The notes: generated by a model from the letters alone, not told the origin. Positions 15,763 to 25,213 are shown, counted from the stretch's first letter. The stretch: DNA of 64,000 bases from Streptomyces sp. NBC_00102 (GCF_026343115.1 NZ_JAPEMC010000003.1:248001-312000); one strand, 5' to 3'. Numbers and translations are program-made.

Positions 15763-16230
15763 CCGTCACTCCGGGCCGGGCGAGGCCGACCTCGTGGGAG
15801 CCGACAGCCGAGGGAGGTCCGCCGCGGAAGTGGAGGCCGGTTTCAAGACCGTCGGGACGCCCGGCACGCACCCGACGCCGCTCCTTGGCGGCAAACCCTG
15901 GCTGACGCGGCACTGGGACAACGGCCGACCGCCGATGCCGGTCCGCCTGGCGCCGCGAGGCGAGAACCGTCAGCAGCGGTCCCATCCATCCCTGGCGGAC
16001 GAGGGCGATCTGAGTCGGCAGTGGGGACACTGGGTCGAGTGCCCTCCCACGGACCCATGTCCCCGGTTCGATCTCCACGTTGTTCACCCGGGCCCACGTC
16101 GCGGCCCGTTGGCACCGCTCCGTGGACAGGTGCGGCAAGTAGTTGTCACAGCCATGCCAAACAGTCCGGACCGAACGCGCCGGCCGACAACGAGGTCCGG
16201 GCCGGCGCGGCCGAGTACCGAGGTCTCGTG
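15763..16230. other. Apparently decayed intergenic stretch
   Basis: 468 bp with no frame showing a recognisable protein family. One frame on the + strand around 15888-15930 reads GGKPWLTRHWDNGRP, resembling QGEHWLMRYWDQRP at about 17127-17166 on the other side of the hydrolase gene. Both look like C-terminal remnants of the same lost gene. Confidence 0.4.
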
Positions 16231-16959
16231 TCAGCGCAGATGCCGGGCGAAGAACCGCAGCGAGCTGTCCACTTCGAACGACGGCACATCCCCGTGTTTT
16301 CCAGGGTTGGCGTGCAGCGTCTTCTCAGCCGAGGCAAGGGCGTCGAACAACGCCAGGCTCTGGTCCTGCGGCACCATCTGATCATCCCACTGGACCAGGA
16401 ACTGCACCGGCGTGGTGATTCGTCCCGCGTCCTCGGCCAGCCCGTGCACGCCGAGCAGTCCCAGCACCGCCGCGCGAATCCGCGGTTCCGCGGCGATGAG
16501 CGGGATGCCGAGCCCGCAGCCCATCGACATGCCGCAGTAGCCCACAGGGCCGACACCGACCTGGTCGAGTCGCTGGACCGCGGTCAGGACCGCTTGCCAG
16601 TCCGCGACGGCCTGTGGGGCCAGATGGCTGTGCATGCCGGCGACAAGCGCGCCCGGATTCTCACCGGCGGCCATGCCGGCCCGCATCTCGGACGCGATCC
16701 GGCCGAACTCCTCGTCCTTGTGCCGGTCTCCGTGGTTGGGCGCGTCGATCGCAACGACCGCGAAACCCTCGGCGGCGTAGCGGCGCGCGCGGGACACGAT
16801 GCCCGGGGCCGTCTTGTGCTGTCCGCCCCCGTGGCCCAGCAGAATCAGGGGACGAGTGCCGCAGGCCTCTTCCGGCGTCCACAGCACGCCGGGGATCTCG
16901 TCGAGGGTGAACAACTGTTCGATGACGCCGTCCGAAGACGTCGAGGAGATGAAGCGCAT
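16231..16959 (-). CDS. Alpha/beta hydrolase (dienelactone-hydrolase-like)
   Basis: A 242-residue single-domain hydrolase. Oxyanion-hole motif LILLGHGGGQHK, nucleophile elbow GYCGMSMGCG (Ser in GMSMG), acid VQWDDQMVP, and His in NPGKHGDVPSF, so the triad is intact. Dienelactone-hydrolase/acetyl-xylan-esterase-like enzymes act on small esters or lactones; the substrate is not evident. No signal peptide is visible, so cytoplasmic. Its flanks look degenerate, suggesting an isolated acquisition or survivor in a decaying region. No good ribosome site precedes the ATG. Confidence 0.8.
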   Translation of the reverse strand: MRFISSTSSDGVIEQLFTLDEIPGVLWTPEEACGTRPLILLGHGGGQHKTAPGIVSRARRYAAEGFAVVAIDAPNHGDRHKDEEFGRIASEMRAGMAAGENPGALVAGMHSHLAPQAVADWQAVLTAVQRLDQVGVGPVGYCGMSMGCGLGIPLIAAEPRIRAAVLGLLGVHGLAEDAGRITTPVQFLVQWDDQMVPQDQSLALFDALASAEKTLHANPGKHGDVPSFEVDSSLRFFARHLR

Positions 16960-17265
16960 CAGCGGTTCAAGCCTTTCGGAATGCCTTGTACAGGCGCCCC
17001 TCAGGCCCTGCGAAGGAGGGAGCCTTGACTGGTCACAGTGTTGATGGGACTCACCGCCTCGAATGCGCAGGGGTGCACGGAGACGCCGAGGGTCTCACAA
17101 AGATCATCACCCGCCGCACCTCGCCAGGGCGAACACTGGCTGATGCGGTACTGGGATCAGCGCCCCATGACGCCGAGTCACTCTAGCCCTGAGCTCGCCG
17201 GCATCCAATCCCACGGACACGGCAGCTGATTCATGAGGGGACTGTCCCTGCCACGAGGTGGAACG
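16960..17265. other. Intergenic stretch with a coding relic
   Basis: 306 bp between the hydrolase start and the glyoxalase pseudogene. It holds the short frame QGEHWLMRYWDQRP (about 17127-17166), similar to the one at 15888-15930, and nothing else that I can recognise. Confidence 0.35.
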
Positions 17266-17670
17266 ATGCCGGCCGGCGCCTCAGCCCATGTCCGCATCGC
17301 CCGACTCTCACGTGACCTCCCGACCGGCGGAACGCTTCTGGGTCCACGGTCTCGACACCCTGTACCAGCACGCGGCGGACGGCCCCCCGGGCCGGAGCCC
17401 GCTCCTGACGGTCGGCCGGCCCGAGGCCGGCCGGCATCTGGAACTCGTTCACGCCCCTGCCGCGCCTGTGGAGCCGCAGCCAACCGCTGAAGACCTGCTG
17501 GTCGCCCACCGCGACGAACCAGTGCCCGACTTCCTGGCGGAGCGGCTTGAGCGGCACGGCGGGAAGCGAGTGCCCGCCCACCATCCGTACGGGGACACCT
17601 GGGGCGTGACTTTCAGGACCCCGACGGCCATCTGCTGGTGCTGCCCTCTCGCACGTGGTCCAACTCCTGA
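17266..17670 (+). pseudogene. VOC/glyoxalase-family protein, two compensating frameshifts
   Basis: Starts at ATG 17266 with GAGGTGG upstream and reads HVRIARLSRDLP. One extra G in ACCGGCGGAAC (around 17325) then shifts the frame. The second frame continues as ERFWVHGLDTLYQHAADGPPG ... RPEAGRHLELVHAP ... LAERLERHGGKRVPAHHPYGDTWGVTF. Near 17613 one lost base returns it to the first frame: QDPDGHLLVLPSRTWSNS and stop at 17670. Repaired, this is a 134-residue vicinal-oxygen-chelate protein with its typical start and end. It is either a recent pseudogene or two sequencing indels. Confidence 0.75.
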
Positions 17671-18522
17671 CACGACACCGGCCTCGATCATTCATGCTGA
17701 GCCGTCGACGGCGGCACGTTCCCTGCCGATGGGCGGGGTTGGGCAGGCCGCGGGGTTCGACGGCATGGGTGACGATGTCGGTCCAGGGCCAATGGTGTGC
17801 GGATCTCAGGCGCCGGAAGCCGGCGGTCGTGATGATCCGGGCGGCGGCGCGCGACACGGAGAGACCCGACCGAGCCTCTCCTGGCGCCTGTTGTGCGCAG
17901 ATCATCCGCTCACGGCCGGGAGAAGCCCATCCCCCTGGACCTGACGCCTCATCAGGTTCCCTCCCGGAAGCTCGCCGACGCGAGCGACTCGACCTGGACC
18001 GGCCGGTCGCCCGTCCACTCGTCGCGGGGTTTGGTACGACCCCGAGCCCCCGGCCGGCCCAGGGTCAGCCCCGTCCGGCCCGTGCCCCGCGTACGAGCCG
18101 GGCGGCACCGCTCACCGCCCGGCCCGCCCCGCCCTCCCTGCCCCGGCGCAGCACCGCGCGACCGCAGCCGCGCCACTGCACGGGTGGTACCGGGACGCCG
18201 ACCGCGGTGCGGGTGGCCAGGGCGTTCACCGAGGTCATCGGATCACCGGCGGCCATCCGCGCCAGCAGGGCACCGGCCACGAGCGGAAGGAGGGCACCGG
18301 CGAGGGCGGAACCGGCACCGGCGACATGGCGGATGCGAGGGCGGGCACTCGAAGCGGCAGGCACCGAAGCGGAGGGCGCCGAAGCGGCGAACGACGAACC
18401 GGAGGGCCCGAAATCGGTGGGCCGCGAAGGGGTGGGCATGGTCCGATTCGACCAGCGGAGGTCCGGCCTGCGGATGCGCGACCCTACTCAGTACGCTGCG
18501 GCCCGGTACTCACGAGCGCGGG
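17671..18522. other. Long region without a supported gene
   Basis: 852 bp, GC-rich. On the minus strand a stretch at about 17750-17890 reads AARIITTAGFRRLRSAHHWPWTD, which has the feel of a mobile-element or other gene fragment but cannot be assigned. A 124-codon minus-strand frame at 18065-18439 is Ala/Arg-rich, has no ribosome site and is not called. Nothing else recognised. Confidence 0.35.
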
Positions 18523-19272
18523 TCAGGCCACCCCGTTGTCGGCGCGCAGCAGCCGCAGGAACGCCTTGAGACCGGTGATGATCTCCTCGTTGCTGGTCAG
18601 CCGGTTCACCGTCGACTCGAACTCCCGTGCCAGGGCCTCGATCCGGCGGTCGGCCTCGTCGGCCCGCCGGTGCGCGGAGAGCGCCGAGGTGTCGGCGGTG
18701 CGCCGCAGTTCGGCGAGGGCCCGGTACTGCTCCTCCACCCGCTCCTCCAGAGCTTTCGCTCCCGCCGTCAGGCCGTCCACCCGGTCGCGCAGCTCCACCA
18801 CGTCGTCGCGCGGGAAGGTGACGTCCTTGAGGAGGGAGCCCAGCCGCTCGCGCAGCTGGGCGAAGTAGGCGCCCGCGGGCCGGAAGGCGGTACTCAGCAG
18901 GAAGAAGGCGGCCACCCAGTAGCCCGCCCTGCCGCCTAGGACGAGGGTGGCCGTGAGGACGAGCAGCGCGGTCACGGCATGGCCGGCCACCGCCACCCGC
19001 AGCATCATCCGTGCGATCCGTGCCGCCTCGTCGTCGCGGGCCCGGGCGATCTCCAGGCCCTTGTCCCGGCTGACGGCGATCTCGGTGAGCACCGACCGGG
19101 CCCGGAAGTAGAGGTTCCAGGGGAGGGTCAGCAGGAGGAGCAGCCAGAGCAGGCAGGCGATACCGGCGCCCACCCCCAGGACCGTGGCGAGGGGTGCGTC
19201 GGTGGCGTACAGCAGTGCCACCGAACCCGCCAGAACGGCGACGGCGAAGATCGCGCCCACGAACTTGCCCAT
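18523..19272 (-). CDS. Membrane protein with C-terminal coiled coil, unknown function
   Basis: A 249-residue protein not assigned to a family. Two N-terminal transmembrane helices (about residues 3-22 and 26-50), a cytoplasmic helical stretch, two more hydrophobic helices (about 95-150), then a long coiled coil (DDVVELRDRVDGLTAGAKALEERVEEQYRALAELRR) to the C-terminus. The start at 19272 is supported by GGGGGAG 5-6 bp upstream; an ATG 36 bp earlier lacks one. Same strand as, and 79 bp downstream of, the EEP-family gene, so possibly co-transcribed. A scaffold or partition-type role would be a guess. Confidence 0.75.
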   Translation of the reverse strand: MGKFVGAIFAVAVLAGSVALLYATDAPLATVLGVGAGIACLLWLLLLLTLPWNLYFRARSVLTEIAVSRDKGLEIARARDDEAARIARMMLRVAVAGHAVTALLVLTATLVLGGRAGYWVAAFFLLSTAFRPAGAYFAQLRERLGSLLKDVTFPRDDVVELRDRVDGLTAGAKALEERVEEQYRALAELRRTADTSALSAHRRADEADRRIEALAREFESTVNRLTSNEEIITGLKAFLRLLRADNGVA

Positions 19273-19351
19273 GCTGCTCCCCCGGTTCGCCCACGACGAC
19301 ATGACCAACCGTCATGGTCGTGCGGAGAGAGACCCGTCCGCATGAGTACGG

Positions 19352-20371
19352 CTACTCAGCGCCCCCGGTCCGCAGGTCGGCGTACGCGGCGACCGGCAGG
19401 TGGTCGCTTCCCGTGGCGGGGAGGGCACGGATGCCGGTGACGCGGACGGACCGCGCGAGGACCTGGTCGATCCGGGCCAGCGGGAACGCCCCGGGCCAGC
19501 TGAACGCCACTCCGGAGGCGGGGGCGTCCAGGAGTGCGCGGAGCGGGCGCAGCCCCCGGTCGTCCACGGTGCTGTTGAGGTCGCCGAGCAGGAGCACCCG
19601 CTCCAGCGGTTCGTCGCGGATCGCGCCCGCGAGGAGGGCGGCGCTCTCGTCGCGGAGTGCGCAGCGCAGGCCCGTCGCGCCGATGCGGATGGACGGCAGG
19701 TGGGCGACGTAGACGGCGAGGTCGCCGTCCGGGGTGCGCGCGGTGGCCCTCAGGCCCCGGTTCCAGTCCTCGGGGATACCGTCCGGCCGGATGTCCACGG
19801 GACGCACGTCCGCCAGGGGGAAGGCCGACCAGAGCCCCACGGTGCCGCTCACCGCATGGTGCGGGAAGCGCGGCGCGAGGGCCTTCTCGTACACCGGCAG
19901 TGCCTGCGGGGTCAGCTCCTCCAGGGCGACGATCCGCGCCCCGCTCCGGTTCAGGGCCGCCGCGGTGCCCACCGGGTCGGCGTTCTCGTCGCTGACGTTG
20001 TGCTGGACCACGACCAGGTGGCCGGAACCGTCGGTCCCCCCGAGAAAGAGGCCGCCGAACCGCACGCCCCAGACGAGGGCGGGGAGCAGCACGGCCACCA
20101 CGGCGAGCGGCGCCCTCCTCAGCAGCCCGACGCAGAGCAGTACCGGCACGGCGAGGCCGAGCCACGGCAGCAAGGTCTCCAGCAGACTTCCCAGCCGGCC
20201 GGGGGTGTTGGGGAGCAGCCGGGGCACGGCGAGCAGCACGGCGACCACCACGGCGAGCGCGGCTCCCGCCTTCCCCCGCCTCGGCAGGTGCCACCTCCGC
20301 CGGGCGGGTCCGGCCGTCTGCGCCCGCGGTTCGCCCTGGGGGACGGGGGCGGGGGTTCTTGCCGGTCGCAT
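19352..20371 (-). CDS. Membrane-anchored endonuclease/exonuclease/phosphatase family protein
   Basis: A 339-residue protein. An N-terminal Arg-rich tail leads to three hydrophobic helices (AGAALAVVVAVLLAVPRLL; LLPWLGLAVPVLLCVGLL; VVAVLLPALVWGVRF), followed by an extracellular EEP domain of about 220 residues. EEP motifs: VVQHNVSDENAD, IVALEELTP (metal Glu), YVAHLPS, LLLGDLNST (Asp/Asn), and the terminal GSDHLPV (Asp-His pair). This is the layout of YafD/EEP exported phosphoesterases. The substrate is unknown. ATG 20371 is preceded by GAGGAGAGCG. Confidence 0.85.
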   Translation of the reverse strand: MRPARTPAPVPQGEPRAQTAGPARRRWHLPRRGKAGAALAVVVAVLLAVPRLLPNTPGRLGSLLETLLPWLGLAVPVLLCVGLLRRAPLAVVAVLLPALVWGVRFGGLFLGGTDGSGHLVVVQHNVSDENADPVGTAAALNRSGARIVALEELTPQALPVYEKALAPRFPHHAVSGTVGLWSAFPLADVRPVDIRPDGIPEDWNRGLRATARTPDGDLAVYVAHLPSIRIGATGLRCALRDESAALLAGAIRDEPLERVLLLGDLNSTVDDRGLRPLRALLDAPASGVAFSWPGAFPLARIDQVLARSVRVTGIRALPATGSDHLPVAAYADLRTGGAE

Positions 20372-21168
20372 CGCTCTCCTCGATCCGTACGGTGCACCGG
20401 GGACGGTGAGAGCTCCCGCGCGCGTGCCGGAGCGGCTCGCCGGCCCGCGAGCCGGCCGCCGGTCCGGATCGCACCGATGGACGACGCGGGAGAGGCTCCG
20501 TCCGGTTCCGCCGCGGGGCGGCGCTCCCTTCCCGGGCGACGACGTGTGCACTCGTGCGGGCACAGCTGCGGAAGGGGGTCACCGCATCGAGGAGGTGGTG
20601 CGCCCGGCGGAACGGGTCGGCGCCGGTAGACGGAGCGTTCGGCCGAATGGATCGAAACTCCGGGCGGGGCGCGGTCATCACGGAGGAATGCGAGTGAAGT
20701 CCCTTGGCCGGTTCCCCGCTTCCACGCCTCTGTCATGGATATGAGGATCCGAACGGGAATTCCCGTGAAGGACAGCAAGGCTCTTCGGGCGAAAGGGTGA
20801 AGGAGCGCCTCCCGTTGCCCCGCCGGAACGTTTCCGCTCATGCGGCGCACGGACTCCCACGACATTCGAACAGCTCAGTGACGTGCGGCATTCGGGTCCG
20901 GCGCGGCCAGTCGAACGAGCGAGTCATACACGCATTCCGGCTGACAGTCTGTCAAAGTGCACTTCGGTTTAACTCATTTTCCATCCTCGCGCGACAGCGC
21001 GACGCGAACAACCCCGCCCGGAAAGGCGGGCACCCATGACCGCCCCCGGAAACCACACAGAACGCATGTGCACACCTTTTCGATCGGTCACGCATTCCGC
21101 CGGCCACATCGGGGTGCGCACGGAAACTGCCGAAGGCGCCGCGAGAACGTCACCCCGGAGCAATTCTG
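20372..21168. other. Long divergent intergenic region before the exopolysaccharide operon
   Basis: 797 bp containing the promoters of the leftward EEP gene and the rightward exopolysaccharide operon. Seen: a 13-bp palindrome TGACAG-T-CTGTCA at 20942-20954 next to an AT-richer segment (about 20950-20990), a small hairpin CCCGCC/GGCGGG at 21013-21030, and a 21-codon frame at 20735-20800 ending in a DUF397-like tail (PVKDSKALRAKG). No supported gene. Confidence 0.5.
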
Positions 21169-22299
21169 TTGAAGATTCTTCACCTCGTTCAGCCTGTGGA
21201 GGGCGGCGTCGCCCGGGTCGTCGTCGATCTCGTACGGGCGCAGGTACGCGCCGGGCTCCGGCCCGTCGTCGCGTGTCCGCCGGACGGTCCGCTGGCCGCG
21301 CGGGCATCCGCCGCGGGGGCTGAGGTCCACGACTGGCGGGCCGTACGCAACCCAGGCCCCGGGCTGGCCCGCGAGATCGCCGGAGCCCGGGCCCTGGTCC
21401 GGGAACTCCGCCCGCAGGTGGTGCACGCGCACAGCGCGAAGGCCGGACTGGCGGGGCGGATGGCGGTGCGTGGGCGGATTCCGACCGTCTTCCAGCCGCA
21501 CGCCTGGTCGTTCGAGGCGGTACGGGGAAGTGCCGCGTCGACCGTACTGAAGTGGGAGCGTTTCGGGGCGCGTTGGGCGGACCGGGTGCTCTGCGTCAGC
21601 GACTGGGAACGCCGGGCGGGCGAGCGGGCGGGAATCGCGGCCCGCTGGTCGGTGATCCACAACGGCATCGATCTCACCCACTTCCGCCCGGCCGGTCCCC
21701 TGGACCGTGCCGCCGCCCGGGCCGGACTCGGCCTCCCGGACGGGCCGCCGCTGCTTGTCTGCGTCGGCCGTCTGAGCCGGCAGAAGGGCCAGGACGTCCT
21801 GCTGGAGGCGTGGCGCGGGATGCGCCCGGGGACCGCCCGGCTCGCCCTGGTCGGCGGCGGACCGGAGGAGTCACGGCTGCGCGGAGCGGCTCCGGCGGAC
21901 GTCCTGTTCGCCGGGACGGCCGACGACGTGCGCCCCTGGATCCACGCGGCCGACGCCGTCGTACTGCCGTCGCGCTGGGAGGGCATGGCCCTCGCGCCGC
22001 TGGAGGCGATGGCCTGCGGCAGACCGGTGGTGATGACCGACGTCGCCGGTGCCAGGGAGAGCCTGCCGCCCGGGCAGGACACCCACTGCCTCGTCCCGCC
22101 GGACGACCCGGCGGCCCTCGGCGCCTCCCTCACCGCCCTGCTCTCCGACGCCGCCCTCCGTACGGAACTCGGCCTCGCCGCCCAGCTGCACGCCCGCGCG
22201 GTCTTCGACGTCCGCAGGACCGCGGCGGACGTCACCCGCCTCTACCAGGAACTTGTCCATCCGTCCGGCACCACGACGAGAGAGCGCACCGAGCGATGA
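21169..22299 (+). CDS. GT4-family glycosyltransferase, first gene of the exopolysaccharide operon
   Basis: A 376-residue GT-B fold retaining glycosyltransferase. MKILHLVQPVEGGVARVV at the N-terminus, acceptor region VVHAHSAKAGLAGR, linker NGIDLTHF, nucleotide-sugar-binding LVCVGRLSRQKGQDVLLEAW, and the EX7E motif in PSRWEGMALAPLEAMACG. It adds a sugar to a lipid-linked intermediate on the cytoplasmic face. The start is a rare TTG at 21169 (GGAG about 9 bp upstream), giving the canonical N-terminus. It overlaps the next gene by ATGA. Confidence 0.9.
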   Translation: MKILHLVQPVEGGVARVVVDLVRAQVRAGLRPVVACPPDGPLAARASAAGAEVHDWRAVRNPGPGLAREIAGARALVRELRPQVVHAHSAKAGLAGRMAVRGRIPTVFQPHAWSFEAVRGSAASTVLKWERFGARWADRVLCVSDWERRAGERAGIAARWSVIHNGIDLTHFRPAGPLDRAAARAGLGLPDGPPLLVCVGRLSRQKGQDVLLEAWRGMRPGTARLALVGGGPEESRLRGAAPADVLFAGTADDVRPWIHAADAVVLPSRWEGMALAPLEAMACGRPVVMTDVAGARESLPPGQDTHCLVPPDDPAALGASLTALLSDAALRTELGLAAQLHARAVFDVRRTAADVTRLYQELVHPSGTTTRERTER

Positions 22300-23786
22300 C
22301 GACGGAGAGTGCATCACTCCCGGGCACTGCCCGGGGGACCACGCTGCCCCCTGTTTCTTCCACCGTCCATCGACCACGCGGCGGCCCGGTCCGGCGCTAC
22401 TCCGAGCCCGTCGTCCGGCAGGTCGGCCGGCACCGGCTGACCGTGCTGCTCGTGGGAGCGGACGGGCTCGTCGCGGTCCTCGCCCCGGCGGTGGGTCCCG
22501 CCCCGCGGTGGCCACTCGCCGTCTTCGCGGTCCAGGCGGCCGCGCAGCTGTTGCTCCACTCCTCCCGTGGCCTCTACCGGCCCCGGCTGTCCCGCTCCGC
22601 GGCGGCCGAGTTCCCGGCGGTGCTCGGACTGACGCTGCTCCAGTGGTTCGTGACCGCCGAGACCCTCACCACGTACGACACCCGCTACGCGATCGGCTGG
22701 ACCACGCTGCTCTGCGCGGTGGGGGTGCAGACGCTCTTCGCTTGCGTCGCGCGGGGCGTGCTGTACCGGGCCGCGGCGCGTTCCGCCGCCCGCCGGCCCC
22801 GGCCGACCCTGGTGGTGGGATCGGGCCCGCTCGCCCGGAGCGTCACGGCCGCCCTCCGGGAGCACACCGAGTACGGCCTGCGGGCGGTGGGCCGCGTCGC
22901 GCTGTCCACGGCGGACGCGGGCATGGTGGCGGAGGACGGCCCGGTGGGCCGGACTCCGGTCCTGCGCACCCGGGAGGAGGCGGGCCGGACCGTCGTACGC
23001 GAGCGGGTGGGCCACGTGCTGTTCACCGAACATCCTGCGGCGACCCCCGAGGGCACCGACCTGTTCGCCCTGCTCGCCGGGCACGGCTGCCGCATGTGGC
23101 TGCTCGAGCCTCCGGCAACCGGCGCGATCCCCGAGCACCGGCCCGCACGTCCGGACCACTTGTGGGGGTACTCCGCGCACCGCCTGCACGCCGGGCGTCA
23201 ACACCCCTTCTCCCACGCGGTCAAGCGTGCGATGGACATCGTCCTCGCTTCCGTCGCGCTACTGGCCGCCTCCCCCGCACTGGCGGCCTGCGCGTTGGCG
23301 GTACGGGCCTGCGACGGGCCGGGGGTGCTCTTCCGGCAGGAGCGACTCGGCCTGCACGGAAGGCCGTTCACCCTCCTGAAGTTCCGTACGCTGCGGCCCG
23401 CCGACGCGCACGAGTCGGCCACCCGGTGGAACGTGTCCGGCGACCGGCGCATGAGCGCGGTCGGCCGGGCGCTCCGCCGTACCTCGCTGGACGAACTGCC
23501 GCAGCTGTGGAACGTCCTGCGCGGGGACATGAGCCTGGTCGGCCCCCGGCCCGAACGCCCCTTCTTCGCAGCACAGTTCAGCACCATCCACCCCGGGTAC
23601 CAGGCGCGCCACCGGATGCCCGTGGGTATCACCGGGCTCGCCCAGGTGAACGGTCTGCGCGGAGACACCTCGATCGAGGACCGCGCGCGCTTCGACAACC
23701 GGTACATCGAGACCTGGTCCCTCTGGCAGGACGTCTGCGTGCTCGCCCGCACCGTCCTCTCCCTCTTCCGGTGCGGAGGCAGCTGA
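22296..23786 (+). CDS. Polyprenyl glycosylphosphotransferase (initiating sugar transferase)
   Basis: A 496-residue WbaP/ExoY-like protein. Several N-terminal membrane helices and a CoA-binding-like middle (RPTLVVGSGPLARSVTAALRE) precede the bacterial sugar transferase domain from about residue 305: HAVKRAMDIVLASVALL, FRQERLGLHGRPFTLLKFRTL, RTSLDELPQLWNVLRGDMSLVGPRP (catalytic Asp-Glu) and GITGLAQVNG. It transfers a hexose-1-phosphate to undecaprenyl phosphate, the first committed step of the repeat unit. The ATG overlaps the previous stop. Two bp separate it from the polymerase gene. Confidence 0.9.
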   Translation: MTTESASLPGTARGTTLPPVSSTVHRPRGGPVRRYSEPVVRQVGRHRLTVLLVGADGLVAVLAPAVGPAPRWPLAVFAVQAAAQLLLHSSRGLYRPRLSRSAAAEFPAVLGLTLLQWFVTAETLTTYDTRYAIGWTTLLCAVGVQTLFACVARGVLYRAAARSAARRPRPTLVVGSGPLARSVTAALREHTEYGLRAVGRVALSTADAGMVAEDGPVGRTPVLRTREEAGRTVVRERVGHVLFTEHPAATPEGTDLFALLAGHGCRMWLLEPPATGAIPEHRPARPDHLWGYSAHRLHAGRQHPFSHAVKRAMDIVLASVALLAASPALAACALAVRACDGPGVLFRQERLGLHGRPFTLLKFRTLRPADAHESATRWNVSGDRRMSAVGRALRRTSLDELPQLWNVLRGDMSLVGPRPERPFFAAQFSTIHPGYQARHRMPVGITGLAQVNGLRGDTSIEDRARFDNRYIETWSLWQDVCVLARTVLSLFRCGGS

Positions 23787-23788
23787 GC

Positions 23789-25213
23789 ATGACAACCCCC
23801 ACGACCGACGCCCCGGTCGCACCCGCCCCCACCGCGTCGCCCGCGTACGTCGCGGCACCGGCCCCGCCGCCGAAGACGGTGCCTTCGCCCTCTCCCGGGA
23901 AGGGGTCCGCGGCCGGCGCGCTGGACCTGTGGGCCCTGCTGCCGCTGGTGGCGACCGTCCTGCTGCTCGCCCTCCCCGTCCGCGGCGCCGGAACGCCCGA
24001 CTCCGCCGGGGCGCATCCGGCCGACCTCGCGTCGGGTGTGGCGGTCCTCTGCTGTCTGGTACGGCTGCTGGCCCGGCGCGTCCGCCCCCTGCCGGCGGGC
24101 GCGGTGCTCGTCGCCGCGCTCGCGGTCGTCGGGTTCGCCGTGGCGACCGTCACCGCCTCGGACCCGGTGGCGGCGCTGCCCGGCTTCGTGCGGTATCTCC
24201 AGATCTTCGTCCTCGTGCCGCTCGCCGTGTGCCTGACGATCCGGGACGCCCGCGGCTTCCGGCTCCTCACGGCGGCGCTCGTCCTGCTCGCCCTGGTCCA
24301 AGGGTTCATCGGAATCCGCCAGTTCGCCACCGGCACCGGGGCCTCGTACATGGGCGAGGAGGTCCGTGCGGTCGGGACCTTCGGCCCCGGCGACATCATG
24401 GGCATGGCGACGGTCGTGGCGTACGGGCTGCTCGCCGCCGTTCCGTACGCGCTCTGCCCGCCCGCCTCCACCCGCCGCTGGCTGCGCCCCTGTGCGTTCG
24501 CCGTCACCGCGGGGCTGGTCGTGGCGCTCGCCGTCTCGTTCAGCCGGGGTTCGTGGATCGCCACGGCGCTGGCGGCGCTCACGGTCGTCGTACTGACCGG
24601 GCGGCGCACGGCGGCGCGCTCCCTGCTGGTCCTGGGCGCGCTGTCGGTGGTCCTGGTCGGCGGGTTCGGCATCGGTTCCGACATGGTCCGCGAGCGGCTC
24701 TCCAGCGTCACCGACGTGGCGAGCGCGCCCGACCGCTCCGTCAACGACCGGTACACCCTGTGGGAGGCCGCCGGAAGCATGTGGCGGGAGCGTCCGGCGA
24801 CCGGCGTCGGTCTCAAGGGCTTCCCGGAGTTCCGCGACGGTCACGCCTCGATCGGTCTCTCCTCCGGCAGCGACACGGAGGGGGCGGGCCAGGAGTTCCG
24901 CAGGCAGTCCCTGCTCTCCCCGCACAACATGTATCTGCTGGTCCTCGGCGAGCAGGGGCTGATCGGGTTCGTCACCGTCGTGGGCGGCTGGCTGGCGGTC
25001 CTCGTGGCCTCGGTACGTGCCCTGTTCCTGGCCCGCCGCCGGATGGCAGGTGCGGTCGACTGCGGGCTGGTGGCCGTGGGACTGGTGGTGTGGCAGAGCG
25101 TCGACTTCCTGTACTCGGACATCGGCGGGCCCACCACCGTGCTCACGGGTGTCGTGCTGGGGCTGGGCGCGTGGTGGGCGCTGACCGCGCCGGCGAAGGC
25201 GGCCGGCGAGTGA
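23789..25213 (+). CDS. O-antigen ligase/polymerase-like membrane protein (Wzy)
   Basis: A 474-residue polytopic membrane protein with ten or more hydrophobic segments after a Pro/Ala-rich tail of about 45 residues. The long periplasmic loop has the O-antigen ligase pattern: LVVALAVSFSRGSWIA, then VNDRYTLWEAAGSMWRERPATGVGLKGF and SPHNMYLLVLGEQGLIGF, where the His of SPHN is the conserved functional residue. In this operon it most likely polymerises lipid-linked repeat units. GGAGG lies in the end of the previous gene. It overlaps the flippase start by GTGA. Confidence 0.85.
   Translation: MTTPTTDAPVAPAPTASPAYVAAPAPPPKTVPSPSPGKGSAAGALDLWALLPLVATVLLLALPVRGAGTPDSAGAHPADLASGVAVLCCLVRLLARRVRPLPAGAVLVAALAVVGFAVATVTASDPVAALPGFVRYLQIFVLVPLAVCLTIRDARGFRLLTAALVLLALVQGFIGIRQFATGTGASYMGEEVRAVGTFGPGDIMGMATVVAYGLLAAVPYALCPPASTRRWLRPCAFAVTAGLVVALAVSFSRGSWIATALAALTVVVLTGRRTAARSLLVLGALSVVLVGGFGIGSDMVRERLSSVTDVASAPDRSVNDRYTLWEAAGSMWRERPATGVGLKGFPEFRDGHASIGLSSGSDTEGAGQEFRRQSLLSPHNMYLLVLGEQGLIGFVTVVGGWLAVLVASVRALFLARRRMAGAVDCGLVAVGLVVWQSVDFLYSDIGGPTTVLTGVVLGLGAWWALTAPAKAAGE

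Noticed and set aside
17750..17890. Minus-strand stretch resembling a transposase or other mobile-element fragment
   Set aside because: The similarity is only an impression of one short segment. No inverted terminal repeats, target duplications or catalytic residues could be found.
18065..18439. 124-codon minus-strand frame with a hydrophobic patch
   Set aside because: No ribosome site, Ala/Arg-rich low-complexity ends and no recognisable family. It lies in a stretch that otherwise looks degenerate.
22049..23788. In-frame N-terminal extension of the Wzy-like gene over the sugar transferase gene
   Set aside because: The extension is a shadow of the preceding gene; the ATG at 23789 with GGAGG upstream gives a normal polymerase.
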